From an uncultured Draconibacterium sp. (GTDB lineage Bacteria; Bacteroidota; Bacteroidia; Bacteroidales; Prolixibacteraceae), in assembly GCF_963676815.1 (NCBI RefSeq), contig NZ_OY781365.1:2080501-2144500 (forward strand): 64,000 nucleotides of DNA. Direction: 5' to 3'. The notes under the pieces are model-generated. The model made no database searches. It saw only the letters and a program-made list of their open reading frames with translations, and was not told the origin of the DNA. The position numbers were made by a program, and so were the translations under genes. Of the stretch, positions 1 through 8,391 are shown in pieces; within the stretch, counting starts at the first letter, position 1; each line of letters opens with the position of its first letter.

Positions 1-1189
1 GAACCAAAGCAAGGTTTAAAACCAATGTAATTGTGGCGCCAATTAAAGCCATATAAGCGCCGTAGCGCGTTTTGTCGGTTAATTTGTACCACAACGACAG
101 CGTGAAATACATGCCATAAAAAAGATTAGCCATTAACACGATTGGCACCACTTTTAATCCCTGGTGATATTCGGTATCGACAATCACTTTTATGACATCA
201 ATAAATAACACCATTCCGATGAAAATAACCAGCCCAAAAATGACAAAATATTTCATTACAACAGCATATATTTTTGGGTCGTCTTTTGATCCTTCACGGG
301 CAAAAAAGAAAGGTTCAAAAGCATAACGGAACGCCTGAATAAACATATTCATCAGCACGGCCAGTTTGTAGTTGGCACCGTAAATACCGAGCTGAAACAT
401 CGGATCCTGATTCTCAGGCACCAAAAACGGAATCAGCACTTTATCGATATTTTGATTCACCATTCCAGTTAATCCAACAATCAAAATCGGGAAACCATAA
501 CTCAACATTTGTTTCAGCAACTTTTTATCAAACTGCAATGAGATTTTAAAGATCTCTGGAAGCAGTAAAACAAGCGTAATCAGCGAAGCCAGTAAATTAG
601 AAATAAACACATAACCAACACCGATATCGGCTGAATAAATCGTTGAAATTATTGATTCGGAATTATTGGCTAAAATCTTTGGACACAAGGAAATAAAGAA
701 CAAGTTAAATCCAATATTAAAACCAATATTTACCAGTTTAATGAAGGCAAATTTTATGGGCCGGTTCTTTAAACGGAGCCGTGCAAATGGAATGGCTGTA
801 AACGCATCGACACCTAAAATTATGGCAAACCACAGAATATACTCAGGGTGATCGGGATATTGAATCCAGGCAGCTATTTCGTTTCGAAAAGCTGCTGCCA
901 GCAACACAAACGAAAAAGTGGTAAAAAACAAGGATACCATCGATGTGGAATACACTTTTTCCGGATCATCACTTTTTGAGGCGAAACGGAAATAGGAAGT
1001 CTCCATTCCGTAAGTGAGCAACACCAATAAGAATGCAACATATGCGTACATGTTGGTTACCACGCCGTATTCGCCGGGCAAAAACATAAACGAATAATAG
1101 GGGACTAGCCACCAGTTTAAAAAGCGGCCCACAATGCTGCTTACCCCGTAAATAGCCGTATCGCTTGCTAATTTCTTAAAAGGATTCAA
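1..1189 (-). CDS. Polysaccharide flippase (MATE/Wzx-like), C-terminus outside window
   Basis: The reverse strand reads open from about 1189 to the window edge (about 396 residues). It is hydrophobic throughout with many membrane segments and begins MNPFKKLASDTAIYGVSS, the usual opening of RfbX/Wzx-type oligosaccharide flippases, which move lipid-linked sugar units across the inner membrane. The start is taken as TTG at 1189 because no ATG fits in frame after the upstream stop. A -7 element (TATCTTTG on the minus strand, 1206-1213) lies just upstream, which allows only a short leader. The family assignment comes from the membrane pattern and N-terminus; the substrate cannot be told. Divergent from the glutaminyl cyclase gene. 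Confidence 0.8.
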   Translation of the reverse strand, partial: MNPFKKLASDTAIYGVSSIVGRFLNWWLVPYYSFMFLPGEYGVVTNMYAYVAFLLVLLTYGMETSYFRFASKSDDPEKVYSTSMVSLFFTTFSFVLLAAAFRNEIAAWIQYPDHPEYILWFAIILGVDAFTAIPFARLRLKNRPIKFAFIKLVNIGFNIGFNLFFISLCPKILANNSESIISTIYSADIGVGYVFISNLLASLITLVLLLPEIFKISLQFDKKLLKQMLSYGFPILIVGLTGMVNQNIDKVLIPFLVPENQDPMFQLGIYGANYKLAVLMNMFIQAFRYAFEPFFFAREGSKDDPKIYAVVMKYFVIFGLVIFIGMVLFIDVIKVIVDTEYHQGLKVVPIVLMANLFYGMYFTLSLWYKLTDKTRYGAYMALIGATITLVLNLALV

Positions 1190-1205
1190 TTGTTGAATTT
1201 TTAAG

Positions 1206-1213
1206 CAAAGATA
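1206..1213 (-). promoter_or_regulatory. -7 promoter element for the flippase gene
   Basis: TATCTTTG on the minus strand matches the Bacteroidota TAnnTTTG -7 consensus, 17 bases before the proposed TTG start. No TTTG -33 element is seen at the usual distance. Confidence 0.45.
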
Positions 1214-1264
1214 AAATCATTTGCTTTGATGCTTTTCGATAAAACAACGTTTTACAATATGTTT

Positions 1265-1272
1265 TATCTTTG
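1265..1272 (+). promoter_or_regulatory. -7 promoter element for the glutaminyl cyclase gene
   Basis: TATCTTTG matches the TAnnTTTG consensus and lies 20 bases before the ATG at 1293. A matching -33 box is not evident. Confidence 0.45.
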
Positions 1273-1292
1273 AAGTCAAAAATAACAGTGTA

Positions 1293-2366
1293 ATGAAGCG
1301 TAACCTTTTCCCGTTAGTACTTATATTTTGTTTGTTTGTGAGCTTTTTTTCGTGTTCTAATAAATCGAATAAACGCCCACGTAAACCGGTGAGCACAGTA
1401 AACATTAAACCAGGCAAACAAATGTATACTTCGGGCGATAAAGTAACACTGGATATTAAAACCCGCTTACGTGACGGCGAATTGAAATCGGTAAAAGTTT
1501 ATTACGAGGGAGAATTACTAAAGGAAAGCACCGAGCTTAATTTTGAAATTGCCGGTGTGGAGCTGGATCAGGTTGGAAACACCAGTTTTAAAGTAGACGC
1601 TGAAAAAACCGACGGATTAAAAAACAGCCTCACAAAAACGATTAATGTAATTTCAGATATAGCACCCAAACAACTGACTTACCAGGTAATTGAAAAATAT
1701 CCGCATTTAAAAACTTCGTATACCCAGGGATTGGAATATTACAATGGTTATTTGTATGAAGGAACCGGTGAAACCGGCCATTCAAAACTGATGAAAATCG
1801 ACATCAAAACCGGTAAACCTCTTCAGTCTATCGACATGGACGAAAAGTATTTTGGCGAAGGAATTACTCTATTAAACGGTAAAATTTACCAGCTTACTTA
1901 TCATGCCAAAAAAGGCTTTGTTTACGATCTTGAAACGTTTGCGGTAATCGATAGCTTTACGTACAAATCGGAACAAGGATGGGGTTTGACAAACGATGGT
2001 ACCAACCTGATTATGAGCGACGGAACCAATATTTTAACCTGGTTGAATCCGGATGATTTTTCAATTGTAAAAACCGTTCAAGTGGCCAATAACCGCGGAA
2101 ATATGAATGTTCTGAATGAGCTGGAATACATTGACGGAATTATTTACGCCAATATTTATACCACCAACTACATTGTTAAAATTGACTCGAAAACCGGTAA
2201 AGTTTTGGAAGAAATAAACCTGGAAGGTTTGATAGATATGTATCATCAGGCAAGCGACCGCATCGATGTGTTAAACGGAATTGCCTACGACGCCAAAAAC
2301 GACCGCATGTTTGTTACCGGAAAACTGTGGCCCATGTTATTCGATGTAAAGTTTATTGAAAAATAA
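1293..2366 (+). CDS. Glutaminyl-peptide cyclotransferase, lipoprotein
   Basis: The 357-residue protein has a lipoprotein signal (hydrophobic stretch then SFFSC, Cys about residue 21), so it should be lipid-anchored in the envelope. Residues about 40-110 look like a beta-sandwich domain. From about residue 125 it matches the glutamine cyclotransferase family: YTQGLEYYNGYLYEGTG, GEGITLLNGKIYQLT and GWGLTNDG are characteristic blades of this five-bladed propeller. The family converts N-terminal glutamine to pyroglutamate. The gene stands alone, convergent with ruvB. Confidence 0.88.
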   Translation: MKRNLFPLVLIFCLFVSFFSCSNKSNKRPRKPVSTVNIKPGKQMYTSGDKVTLDIKTRLRDGELKSVKVYYEGELLKESTELNFEIAGVELDQVGNTSFKVDAEKTDGLKNSLTKTINVISDIAPKQLTYQVIEKYPHLKTSYTQGLEYYNGYLYEGTGETGHSKLMKIDIKTGKPLQSIDMDEKYFGEGITLLNGKIYQLTYHAKKGFVYDLETFAVIDSFTYKSEQGWGLTNDGTNLIMSDGTNILTWLNPDDFSIVKTVQVANNRGNMNVLNELEYIDGIIYANIYTTNYIVKIDSKTGKVLEEINLEGLIDMYHQASDRIDVLNGIAYDAKNDRMFVTGKLWPMLFDVKFIEK

Positions 2367-2420
2367 TAATGCATAAATGCTAAAATTCTTAAATGATTTA
2401 ATCATTAACAAATTAAAGCA

Positions 2421-3449
2421 TTAAAACAGGCTAGGGGAGTCGCCATACCGAACGCGGCCCAAATGTTTGTAAGCCAAATCAGTAACTTCTCTTCCTCGTG
2501 GAGTCCGTTTTATAAAACCTTCTTTAATTAAAAACGGTTCGTACACCTCTTCAATAGTTCCGGCATCTTCGCCAACAGCCGTTGCAATGGTTGTAATTCC
2601 CACCGGTCCACCTTTAAATTTATCGATTATAGCTTTTAAAATGCGGTTATCCATTTCGTCCAATCCGTATTTATCGATGTTTAATGCCGATAAGGCATGA
2701 CGAGTAATATCCATATCGATGGTTCCATCGCCTTTAACCTGTGCAAAATCGCGAACACGACGTAACAATGAATTTACGATTCGTGGAGTGCCACGGCTTC
2801 GGAAAGCTATCTCATGAGCCGCCTCGTCACTTATCTCCACATCAAGAATACCAGCGGACCTTTTAACGATTTGCGTTAAAATATCGCCGTCATAATACTC
2901 CAGGTGCGAATTGATACCAAAACGTGCCCGCAATGGCGAGGTTAATAATCCCGATCGGGTAGTGGCTCCAATCAACGTAAAAGAATTCAGCTCGATTTGT
3001 ACCGAACGTGCACTCGGACCTTTATCAATCATAATATCGATACGGAAATCTTCCATAGCCGAATACAAATATTCCTCAACAATAGGAGAGAGGCGATGAA
3101 TTTCGTCGATAAACAAAACATCGTTTTCTTCGAGATTGGTTAATAAACCGGCTAAATCGCCTGGTTTATCCAGTACAGGGCCGGAAGTGATTTTAATACC
3201 AACTCCCAGTTCGTTGGCAATAATATTCGATAAAGTTGTTTTACCCAGTCCCGGAGGACCGTGCAAAAGAACATGATCCAAAGCTTCGCCGCGTAAAAGT
3301 GCTGCTTTTACAAAAATTTCGAGGTTTTCAACAATTTGTTTTTGGCCGCTAAAATCATCGAATTGTAGTGGGCGTAAACGTTTGTCATGCTCTTTTTCCG
3401 TATCGGTATATGAATTTCCCCTAATATCTAAATCATCTTCCATCAGCAC
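2421..3449 (-). CDS. ruvB: Holliday junction branch migration ATPase RuvB
   Basis: The 342-residue length is standard for RuvB, the hexameric motor that drives branch migration with RuvA. Visible motifs are Walker A GPPGLGKTT (about 64-72), Walker B VLFIDEIHR (about 111-119), the sensor region GATTRSG (about 161) and the C-terminal winged helix ending in the PRGREVTDLAYKHLG block. Translation may start at the ATG at 3449 or at a second ATG two codons later, closer to the usual RuvB N-terminus. It follows the response regulator gene by 6 bases and is probably cotranscribed with it. No ruvA is nearby. Confidence 0.96.
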   Translation of the reverse strand: MLMEDDLDIRGNSYTDTEKEHDKRLRPLQFDDFSGQKQIVENLEIFVKAALLRGEALDHVLLHGPPGLGKTTLSNIIANELGVGIKITSGPVLDKPGDLAGLLTNLEENDVLFIDEIHRLSPIVEEYLYSAMEDFRIDIMIDKGPSARSVQIELNSFTLIGATTRSGLLTSPLRARFGINSHLEYYDGDILTQIVKRSAGILDVEISDEAAHEIAFRSRGTPRIVNSLLRRVRDFAQVKGDGTIDMDITRHALSALNIDKYGLDEMDNRILKAIIDKFKGGPVGITTIATAVGEDAGTIEEVYEPFLIKEGFIKRTPRGREVTDLAYKHLGRVRYGDSPSLF

Positions 3450-3455
3450 TAACTC

Positions 3456-3830
3456 TTATTCGGGAATAAAGATGCGTATTTTTTCAATAAGCTGAGCAGA
3501 TGTGAAGGGTTTTGGCAGATATTCGTTCATGCCAACACTAAAACAACGTTCGCGGTCGTTGTCTAAAGTATTAGCAGTAATAGCAATAATAGGAACGGGG
3601 TTATCAACTTCGTTTTCGGCTTCATATTTACGTATGGCCTCAGTAATTTCGTACCCGTTCATTTCGGGCAACATAATATCCATTAAAACTAAATCAAAAG
3701 TTTGTTGCTTAACTTTTTCAATAGCTTCAAAACCATTTGTTACTGCGGTAACGTTGTAATTATATTTCCTCAAATTAAATATAACTACTTTCTGATTTAA
3801 TAGGTTGTCTTCTACAAGTAGTATGTCCAA
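3456..3830 (-). CDS. Single-domain response regulator
   Basis: The 124-residue protein is a receiver domain only, with no output domain. It has the acidic pocket (VEDN near residue 7), phosphoacceptor D51 in LVLMDIMLPEMNG, T85 and K107 in the PKPF motif. The resemblance is to receivers that detach from hybrid kinases, often CheY-like or phosphorelay intermediates. A cognate kinase is not in the neighbourhood. A minus-strand -7 element lies at 3859-3866. The pathway cannot be inferred. Confidence 0.85.
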   Translation of the reverse strand: MDILLVEDNLLNQKVVIFNLRKYNYNVTAVTNGFEAIEKVKQQTFDLVLMDIMLPEMNGYEITEAIRKYEAENEVDNPVPIIAITANTLDNDRERCFSVGMNEYLPKPFTSAQLIEKIRIFIPE

Positions 3831-3858
3831 ACTTCTTCTATTATTATTTATAATTAAA

Positions 3859-3866
3859 CAAATTTA
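3859..3866 (-). promoter_or_regulatory. -7 promoter element for response regulator-ruvB unit
   Basis: CAAATTTA on the plus strand reads TAAATTTG on the minus strand, matching TAnnTTTG, 28 bases before the response regulator ATG. Confidence 0.35.
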
Positions 3867-4023
3867 AAAATTAATACTAGTAATTATATCCTGTTAGTAA
3901 GTGTTAATTACTATTTTCTACTTTTTATGCAGGTAAAATAAACATGTTTGTTCGTCAGTTTTCAACAACTATTTCGAGTGTTAAATTGTTCTAAGGTAAA
4001 CATATAATTTTACTTACAAACAC

Positions 4024-4158
4024 ATGTTAATAGTGATTGTGAAAAAAGATAGCAGGTTTTTAACAGGTGGATTTCCTGTGAATAAAGTGGCATTAAAAAA
4101 TAGCGAGATTAACCGCGCTATTTCGTTAGCTGGTTTATATGAAGAAAAATTTGAATAA
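4024..4158 (+). CDS. Possible small protein of 44 residues
   Basis: An ATG at 4024 opens a 44-codon frame ending TAA at 4158. It encodes a mixed polar/hydrophobic peptide starting MLIVIVKKDSRFLTGGFPVN. I do not recognise it. No promoter or ribosome site distinguishes it, and it overlaps a DnaA-box-like sequence. A frame of this length can occur by chance in a 430-base gap, so it is recorded with low confidence. Confidence 0.15.
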   Translation: MLIVIVKKDSRFLTGGFPVNKVALKNSEINRAISLAGLYEEKFE

Positions 4159-4180
4159 TGCAAAAATTACTATAAAAGAT

Positions 4181-4188
4181 TACTTTTG
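4181..4188 (+). promoter_or_regulatory. -7 promoter element upstream of the DUF4175 gene
   Basis: TACTTTTG matches TAnnTTTG, 78 bases before the ATG at 4267. No -33 element at the expected spacing. Confidence 0.3.
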
Positions 4189-4266
4189 TTTTTTTACCGG
4201 TTTATCCACAGTAATTAACAATTGTGGTTAGAAATAAACGTTTGAATAATAAGAACTTTAAGCAGA

Positions 4267-7200
4267 ATGACAGAAAATTTCAACATACTTGTTAATAAAC
4301 TAAATGCGTTTAGGTTTAAATACGGGTTGTACAAGTTGGTAAGAGGGGCAGCTTTGGTTTTTGTATTGTTAATTACCTTATACACAGTGTTCTCTGTTAT
4401 TGAATATTACATTTACTTATCGTCGTTAACACGTAAAGTTATCTTCTATGGTTTTCTAATTTTTGGAAGTTTAATTAGTCTGCAGTTTATATTAATTCCC
4501 TTATTTCGTTTACTGCACATTTTAAAACCCATTGATTTAAAATCTTCAACCAAACTCATTCAAAAGCATTTTGGAGAAATTAAAGATAAATTACTGAATA
4601 TTATTGAGTTATCTGATTTACATGAGAAAAAGTATTCTAATGAACTATTAGTAGCCAGTATTGATCAGAAAATTGATGAATTAAAAGTATTTAATTTCAA
4701 TGAAGCAATTGAATACAAAAATGTTAGAATTGTTTCTATATATTTAATAATCAGTGTTTTAATAGCTTCCGGAATATTATTATCGAATAAAAGCATATTT
4801 ACCGAATCAACAAATCGTTTGGTACATTATAACCAGCAATTTATAAAGCCTGCTCCGTTTACCTTTAACATACAGAACCAAAATTTAAAGGCAAAAAAGG
4901 GTGATCCGTTTACAGTAAAAGTTATAGCCGAAGGAGAAGAGATACCACAGATTGTTTACATTAATATTGAAGGAAATAATTACTTGATGAAGACAACTGA
5001 AAGCGGTTATTATCAATTTGAAATGGCTTCAGTAATTAATCCTGTTACATTTTATTTTACTGATTTAAAATATAAATCAGATAGTTATTCCTTGCAGTTA
5101 TTACCAAAACCCGGCATTAATTCGTTTCGTATTTCTACTAACCCTCCTGCTTATACTTTAACTGATAATCAGATGCTTGACAATGTTGGAGATTTGCAGG
5201 TTCCATGTGGAACAATTGTAAAATGGCAATTTAATGGAGTGGATGTTGATTCGTTATTTCTTCAATTTGACGATTCAACACAAGTTACAGCAGAACTTAC
5301 TGATAGAGGTTTCGAATTGCAAAAAACGATGTTAGAATCAGCCGGTTATAATGTTTTCATCAAAAACAAAATTACTGAACCTGAATTGGCACTGTCATAT
5401 CGTATTGATGTGATACCTGATATTTTTCCTGAGATTGAAGTTCTGAGAATAGAAGACTCAACACGTTTAACACGATTCTTTTTTAAAGGTGTAATTGGCG
5501 ACGATTATGGTTTCTCGAGTTTAAAATTTCATTATAACATAAACAACGAAGATACAACGATTGCACTTCCGGTATCAAAAAATTTAAGCGACCAGGAATT
5601 TTACTACAGCTACGATTTTAATGATATTGAAAATGAAGGACCGGTTTCATACTATTTTTCAGTGTCGGATAATGACGTTATAAATGGCTTTAAAACAACC
5701 ACATCAAACAGTTATAGTTTTACTTTTCCTGATAAAGAAGAACTTTTAGCTAACGAAAAAGAGCAGTTTGAAAATATTGAAAAAATGGTCGCTGAAAGTC
5801 AGGAACTGGCGAAAGACATACAAAACGATTTGCAGAATTTGCAAATAAAGAACATGGATACCAACACTTCAGAGTGGGAAAAATCGCAGATGGTAAACGA
5901 TATTGTTCAGAAGCAAAATCAGCTTGAAAAGTTGTACGATAAAATTAAACAAGACAATGAAAAACTAAATAATTACCTCAATTCTTTTCAGGATAATTCG
6001 CAGGAAATTGTTGAAAAACAAAAGCAGATTGAGGACTTACTGGAAGAAGTTTTCACGGATGAGTTACGCGAATTAATGGAAGAATTTAATAAGCTGGCTG
6101 AAGAATTCGATAGTAAAAAGCTAAATGAATTGTCGCGTGATATGAACGTTACAATGGACGATTTGCAGAAGCAGCTTGACCGTAACCTGGAAATGCTTAA
6201 AAAGTTTAAAGTAGAACAAAAATTACAGCAACTTACTGATGAAATGCAGGAAATGGCCATACAAGAAGAACAAATGGCTCAGGAAGTAAGTGAAGACAAA
6301 AATTACGAGGAAATTAGCGAAAAGGTGTCGGAGCACCAGGAAAACCTGAAAGATCTGCAAAACCGGTTAAAAGAAACCCTTGACATGAACAAGGAATTGG
6401 AAGAACCGGTTGGTTTTGATGATTTTGATGAGGAATTTGAAGAAATGCAAAAAAGCACCGAAGAAAGCAAGGAGAATCTGGAAAAAAAGAACCGAAAAAA
6501 GTCAAGCCAGAGTATTCAGAAAACCTCGGAACAAATGAAAAATGCTGCTTTTGCTATGCAACAAATGCTCGACATGAACAGCATGCAGCAAAATCAGGAA
6601 AACATACAAAATCTACGACAGATTTTAAGTAACCTTATATTGTTATCGTTTAATCAGGAAGATGTGTTAACCGGCCTTGGTGGAATAAGTGCAAAGGATC
6701 CACGGCTTAATGAGTTAAATAGGAAACAAAAACAAATTGAAGATCAGAGCCGAATAGTACGGGATTCGTTGTATACTTTAGCAATGAGAACACCGCAGAT
6801 TTCCAGTATGATAAATAACGAAATTGTTGATATGGAAATTAACCTTACAAAAGCTGGTGAGGAACTCGAAGAAGCCTTATTTCCACAGGCTCGCAGCAGT
6901 CAACAATTTGTAATTGCGGCCACCAATAATCTGGCACTTTTATTAAATGAATCGCTTGAGCAACTTGAAAAACAACAAGCAAACGCGCAGCCCGGAGATC
7001 AGCAATGCGAAAATCCGGGAGGACAGGGAAGTAACGGAATGCAGAATTTGAAGGAATCATCGGAGAGTATAAAACAGCAGTTACAGAAGATGATTGATCA
7101 AATGAAAAATGGTAATTCGCAAGGATTAAGTAAGCAAATGGGGCAGAGTTTAATGCAACACGAAATGATGCAACAAATGCTTCGCGATCTAATGAATAAT

Positions 7201-7557
7201 GGTCAGGTGGGTAGTCAGGCACAAGAAACCTTCAAAAAGATTGATGAAATGCTGGAACAGAACCGTAAAGAATTGATGAATAAATCGATTAACGCCGAAA
7301 CAATTGCTCGACAAAACCTGATTACCACAAGATTACTGGAAGCAGAAAAAGCCGAAATGGAACGTGAATTCGAAGATAAACGCGAGTCGGAAAGTGCAGA
7401 TGAGTTCTATAGTAACCCTGTTAAGTTTTTCGAGTATAAGGAAAGAGAAAACTTCTCGATTGAATATTTAAATAGAAATTCGAATACATTAAGTAATTTT
7501 TACAACAAAAAATATAAAAACTATTTAAACGAAATACAAAACCAGAGTGAAGAGTAA
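4267..7557 (+). CDS. DUF4175 family membrane protein with long coiled coil
   Basis: The 1096-residue protein has two N-terminal membrane segments (about 25-50 and 58-85) and a third near 155-172. An extracytoplasmic domain with beta-rich repeats spans about 190-495. After that comes a very long Glu/Gln/Lys/Met-rich coiled-coil region (about 495-1060) with stretches of MQQM type. This layout matches the DUF4175 proteins common in Bacteroidota, whose function is unknown; a mechanical or envelope role is only a guess. Its last 11 bases overlap the next gene (GTG start at 7547), and it probably heads an operon with the anti-sigma-type ATPase, ybeY and mnmG. Confidence 0.8.
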   Translation: MTENFNILVNKLNAFRFKYGLYKLVRGAALVFVLLITLYTVFSVIEYYIYLSSLTRKVIFYGFLIFGSLISLQFILIPLFRLLHILKPIDLKSSTKLIQKHFGEIKDKLLNIIELSDLHEKKYSNELLVASIDQKIDELKVFNFNEAIEYKNVRIVSIYLIISVLIASGILLSNKSIFTESTNRLVHYNQQFIKPAPFTFNIQNQNLKAKKGDPFTVKVIAEGEEIPQIVYINIEGNNYLMKTTESGYYQFEMASVINPVTFYFTDLKYKSDSYSLQLLPKPGINSFRISTNPPAYTLTDNQMLDNVGDLQVPCGTIVKWQFNGVDVDSLFLQFDDSTQVTAELTDRGFELQKTMLESAGYNVFIKNKITEPELALSYRIDVIPDIFPEIEVLRIEDSTRLTRFFFKGVIGDDYGFSSLKFHYNINNEDTTIALPVSKNLSDQEFYYSYDFNDIENEGPVSYYFSVSDNDVINGFKTTTSNSYSFTFPDKEELLANEKEQFENIEKMVAESQELAKDIQNDLQNLQIKNMDTNTSEWEKSQMVNDIVQKQNQLEKLYDKIKQDNEKLNNYLNSFQDNSQEIVEKQKQIEDLLEEVFTDELRELMEEFNKLAEEFDSKKLNELSRDMNVTMDDLQKQLDRNLEMLKKFKVEQKLQQLTDEMQEMAIQEEQMAQEVSEDKNYEEISEKVSEHQENLKDLQNRLKETLDMNKELEEPVGFDDFDEEFEEMQKSTEESKENLEKKNRKKSSQSIQKTSEQMKNAAFAMQQMLDMNSMQQNQENIQNLRQILSNLILLSFNQEDVLTGLGGISAKDPRLNELNRKQKQIEDQSRIVRDSLYTLAMRTPQISSMINNEIVDMEINLTKAGEELEEALFPQARSSQQFVIAATNNLALLLNESLEQLEKQQANAQPGDQQCENPGGQGSNGMQNLKESSESIKQQLQKMIDQMKNGNSQGLSKQMGQSLMQHEMMQQMLRDLMNNGQVGSQAQETFKKIDEMLEQNRKELMNKSINAETIARQNLITTRLLEAEKAEMEREFEDKRESESADEFYSNPVKFFEYKERENFSIEYLNRNSNTLSNFYNKKYKNYLNEIQNQSEE

Positions 7558-7957
7558 ACCACCTAACATATTGATTATAAAATCAGTTAGTACCGAGCTT
7601 GATAGAGTAGAAATGTTTATTGCAGATATTTTTCAATATCATCAATTTTCGCATAAATGTTTTAATGCTGTATTTTTGTGCATTTCTGAAGCGGTTACAA
7701 ATTCAATTGTACATGGAAATAAGGAGGATCATAAAAAGAAAGTTGAATTAAATGTTGATTGTAAACATCATTTGATTCAGGTACAAATAACTGATGAAGG
7801 TGAGGGTTTTGACATTGAAGATATTCCTGACCCAACGCATAAAGAAAATATTCTTAAGGAAACGGGTAGGGGAATACATATTATAAAAAGTATAGCGCAA
7901 AATGTAAGTTTTAATAGAAAAGGTAATAGCTTACGATTTGAAATAGTCTGTAAATGA
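7547..7957 (+). CDS. Anti-sigma regulatory factor-type ATP-binding protein
   Basis: This 136-residue protein is a lone GHKL/HATPase domain of the RsbW/SpoIIAB type. The N-box is SEAVTNSIVHGN (48-59), the G1 box DEGEGFDI (83-90) and the G2 box GRGIHII (107-113). Such proteins act as serine kinases on anti-anti-sigma factors or bind partners in switch modules. No STAS-domain partner or PP2C phosphatase is in the window, so the target is unknown. The start is GTG at 7547, inside the end of the DUF4175 gene, and its stop overlaps the ATG of ybeY by 4 bases, which indicates translational coupling. Confidence 0.82.
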   Translation: MKSKPPNILIIKSVSTELDRVEMFIADIFQYHQFSHKCFNAVFLCISEAVTNSIVHGNKEDHKKKVELNVDCKHHLIQVQITDEGEGFDIEDIPDPTHKENILKETGRGIHIIKSIAQNVSFNRKGNSLRFEIVCK

Positions 7958-8391
7958 ATAATATAGAATTTTATTTCGAAGATATCGAACCGATATCGAT
8001 ACACCAGGAATTTTTAAAAACACAGATAGAAGCACTCATTTCGAATGAAAAATACGATACAGGAGATTTAAATATTATCTTCTGTTCGGATACTTATTTA
8101 TTGGAAATGAATAAACAATATCTCAGTCATGATTATTATACTGATATAATAACTTTTGATTACGTTGATAATAATGTAATTTCGGGCGATTTATTTATTA
8201 GCCTTGATCGGGTAAAAGAAAATGCAGATTCTTTTAATTCGTTACAAATAAAAGAGTTATATCGCGTAGTTTTGCATGGTGTACTGCATTTAACAGGATA
8301 CAAAGATAAAACAGACGAAGAACAAAACGAGATGACAAAAATGGAAGAGTTTTATCTTGCAAAAATTGATTTTAAAGAACTGAAGGTATGA
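7954..8391 (+). CDS. ybeY: Endoribonuclease YbeY (rRNA maturation factor)
   Basis: The 145-residue protein has the family signature TDIITFDY (63-70), GDLFIS (79-84) and the metal motif HGVLHLTGY (108-116). YbeY is a single-strand RNase for 16S rRNA 3' end processing and ribosome quality control. The first two zinc ligands are H108 and H112; where E. coli has a third histidine (HLxGYDH) this protein reads YKDKT, with D118 the likely substitute, a variant I believe is usual in Bacteroidota. ATGA overlaps join it to the genes on both sides. Confidence 0.93.
   Translation: MNNIEFYFEDIEPISIHQEFLKTQIEALISNEKYDTGDLNIIFCSDTYLLEMNKQYLSHDYYTDIITFDYVDNNVISGDLFISLDRVKENADSFNSLQIKELYRVVLHGVLHLTGYKDKTDEEQNEMTKMEEFYLAKIDFKELKV

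Larger units (their letters stand above)
3831..4266. other. AT-rich intergenic region with DnaA boxes (possible oriC)
   Basis: This 436-base gap between divergent genes has a perfect TTATCCACA DnaA box at 4202-4210 and a TTATTCACA box on the opposite strand at 4077-4085. A one-mismatch TTTTCAACA lies at 3959-3967. The rest is very AT-rich. Divergent genes on either side, mnmG (gidA) 4 kb away and parS sites 6-12 kb away fit an origin of replication. Two good boxes are few for an origin, and a short open frame overlaps one of them, so this is a candidate only. Confidence 0.4.

Noticed and set aside
6845..7222. Minus-strand frame of 125 codons opposite the DUF4175 gene
   Set aside because: It lies fully inside the coiled-coil coding region of a well-supported gene and shows no family features.
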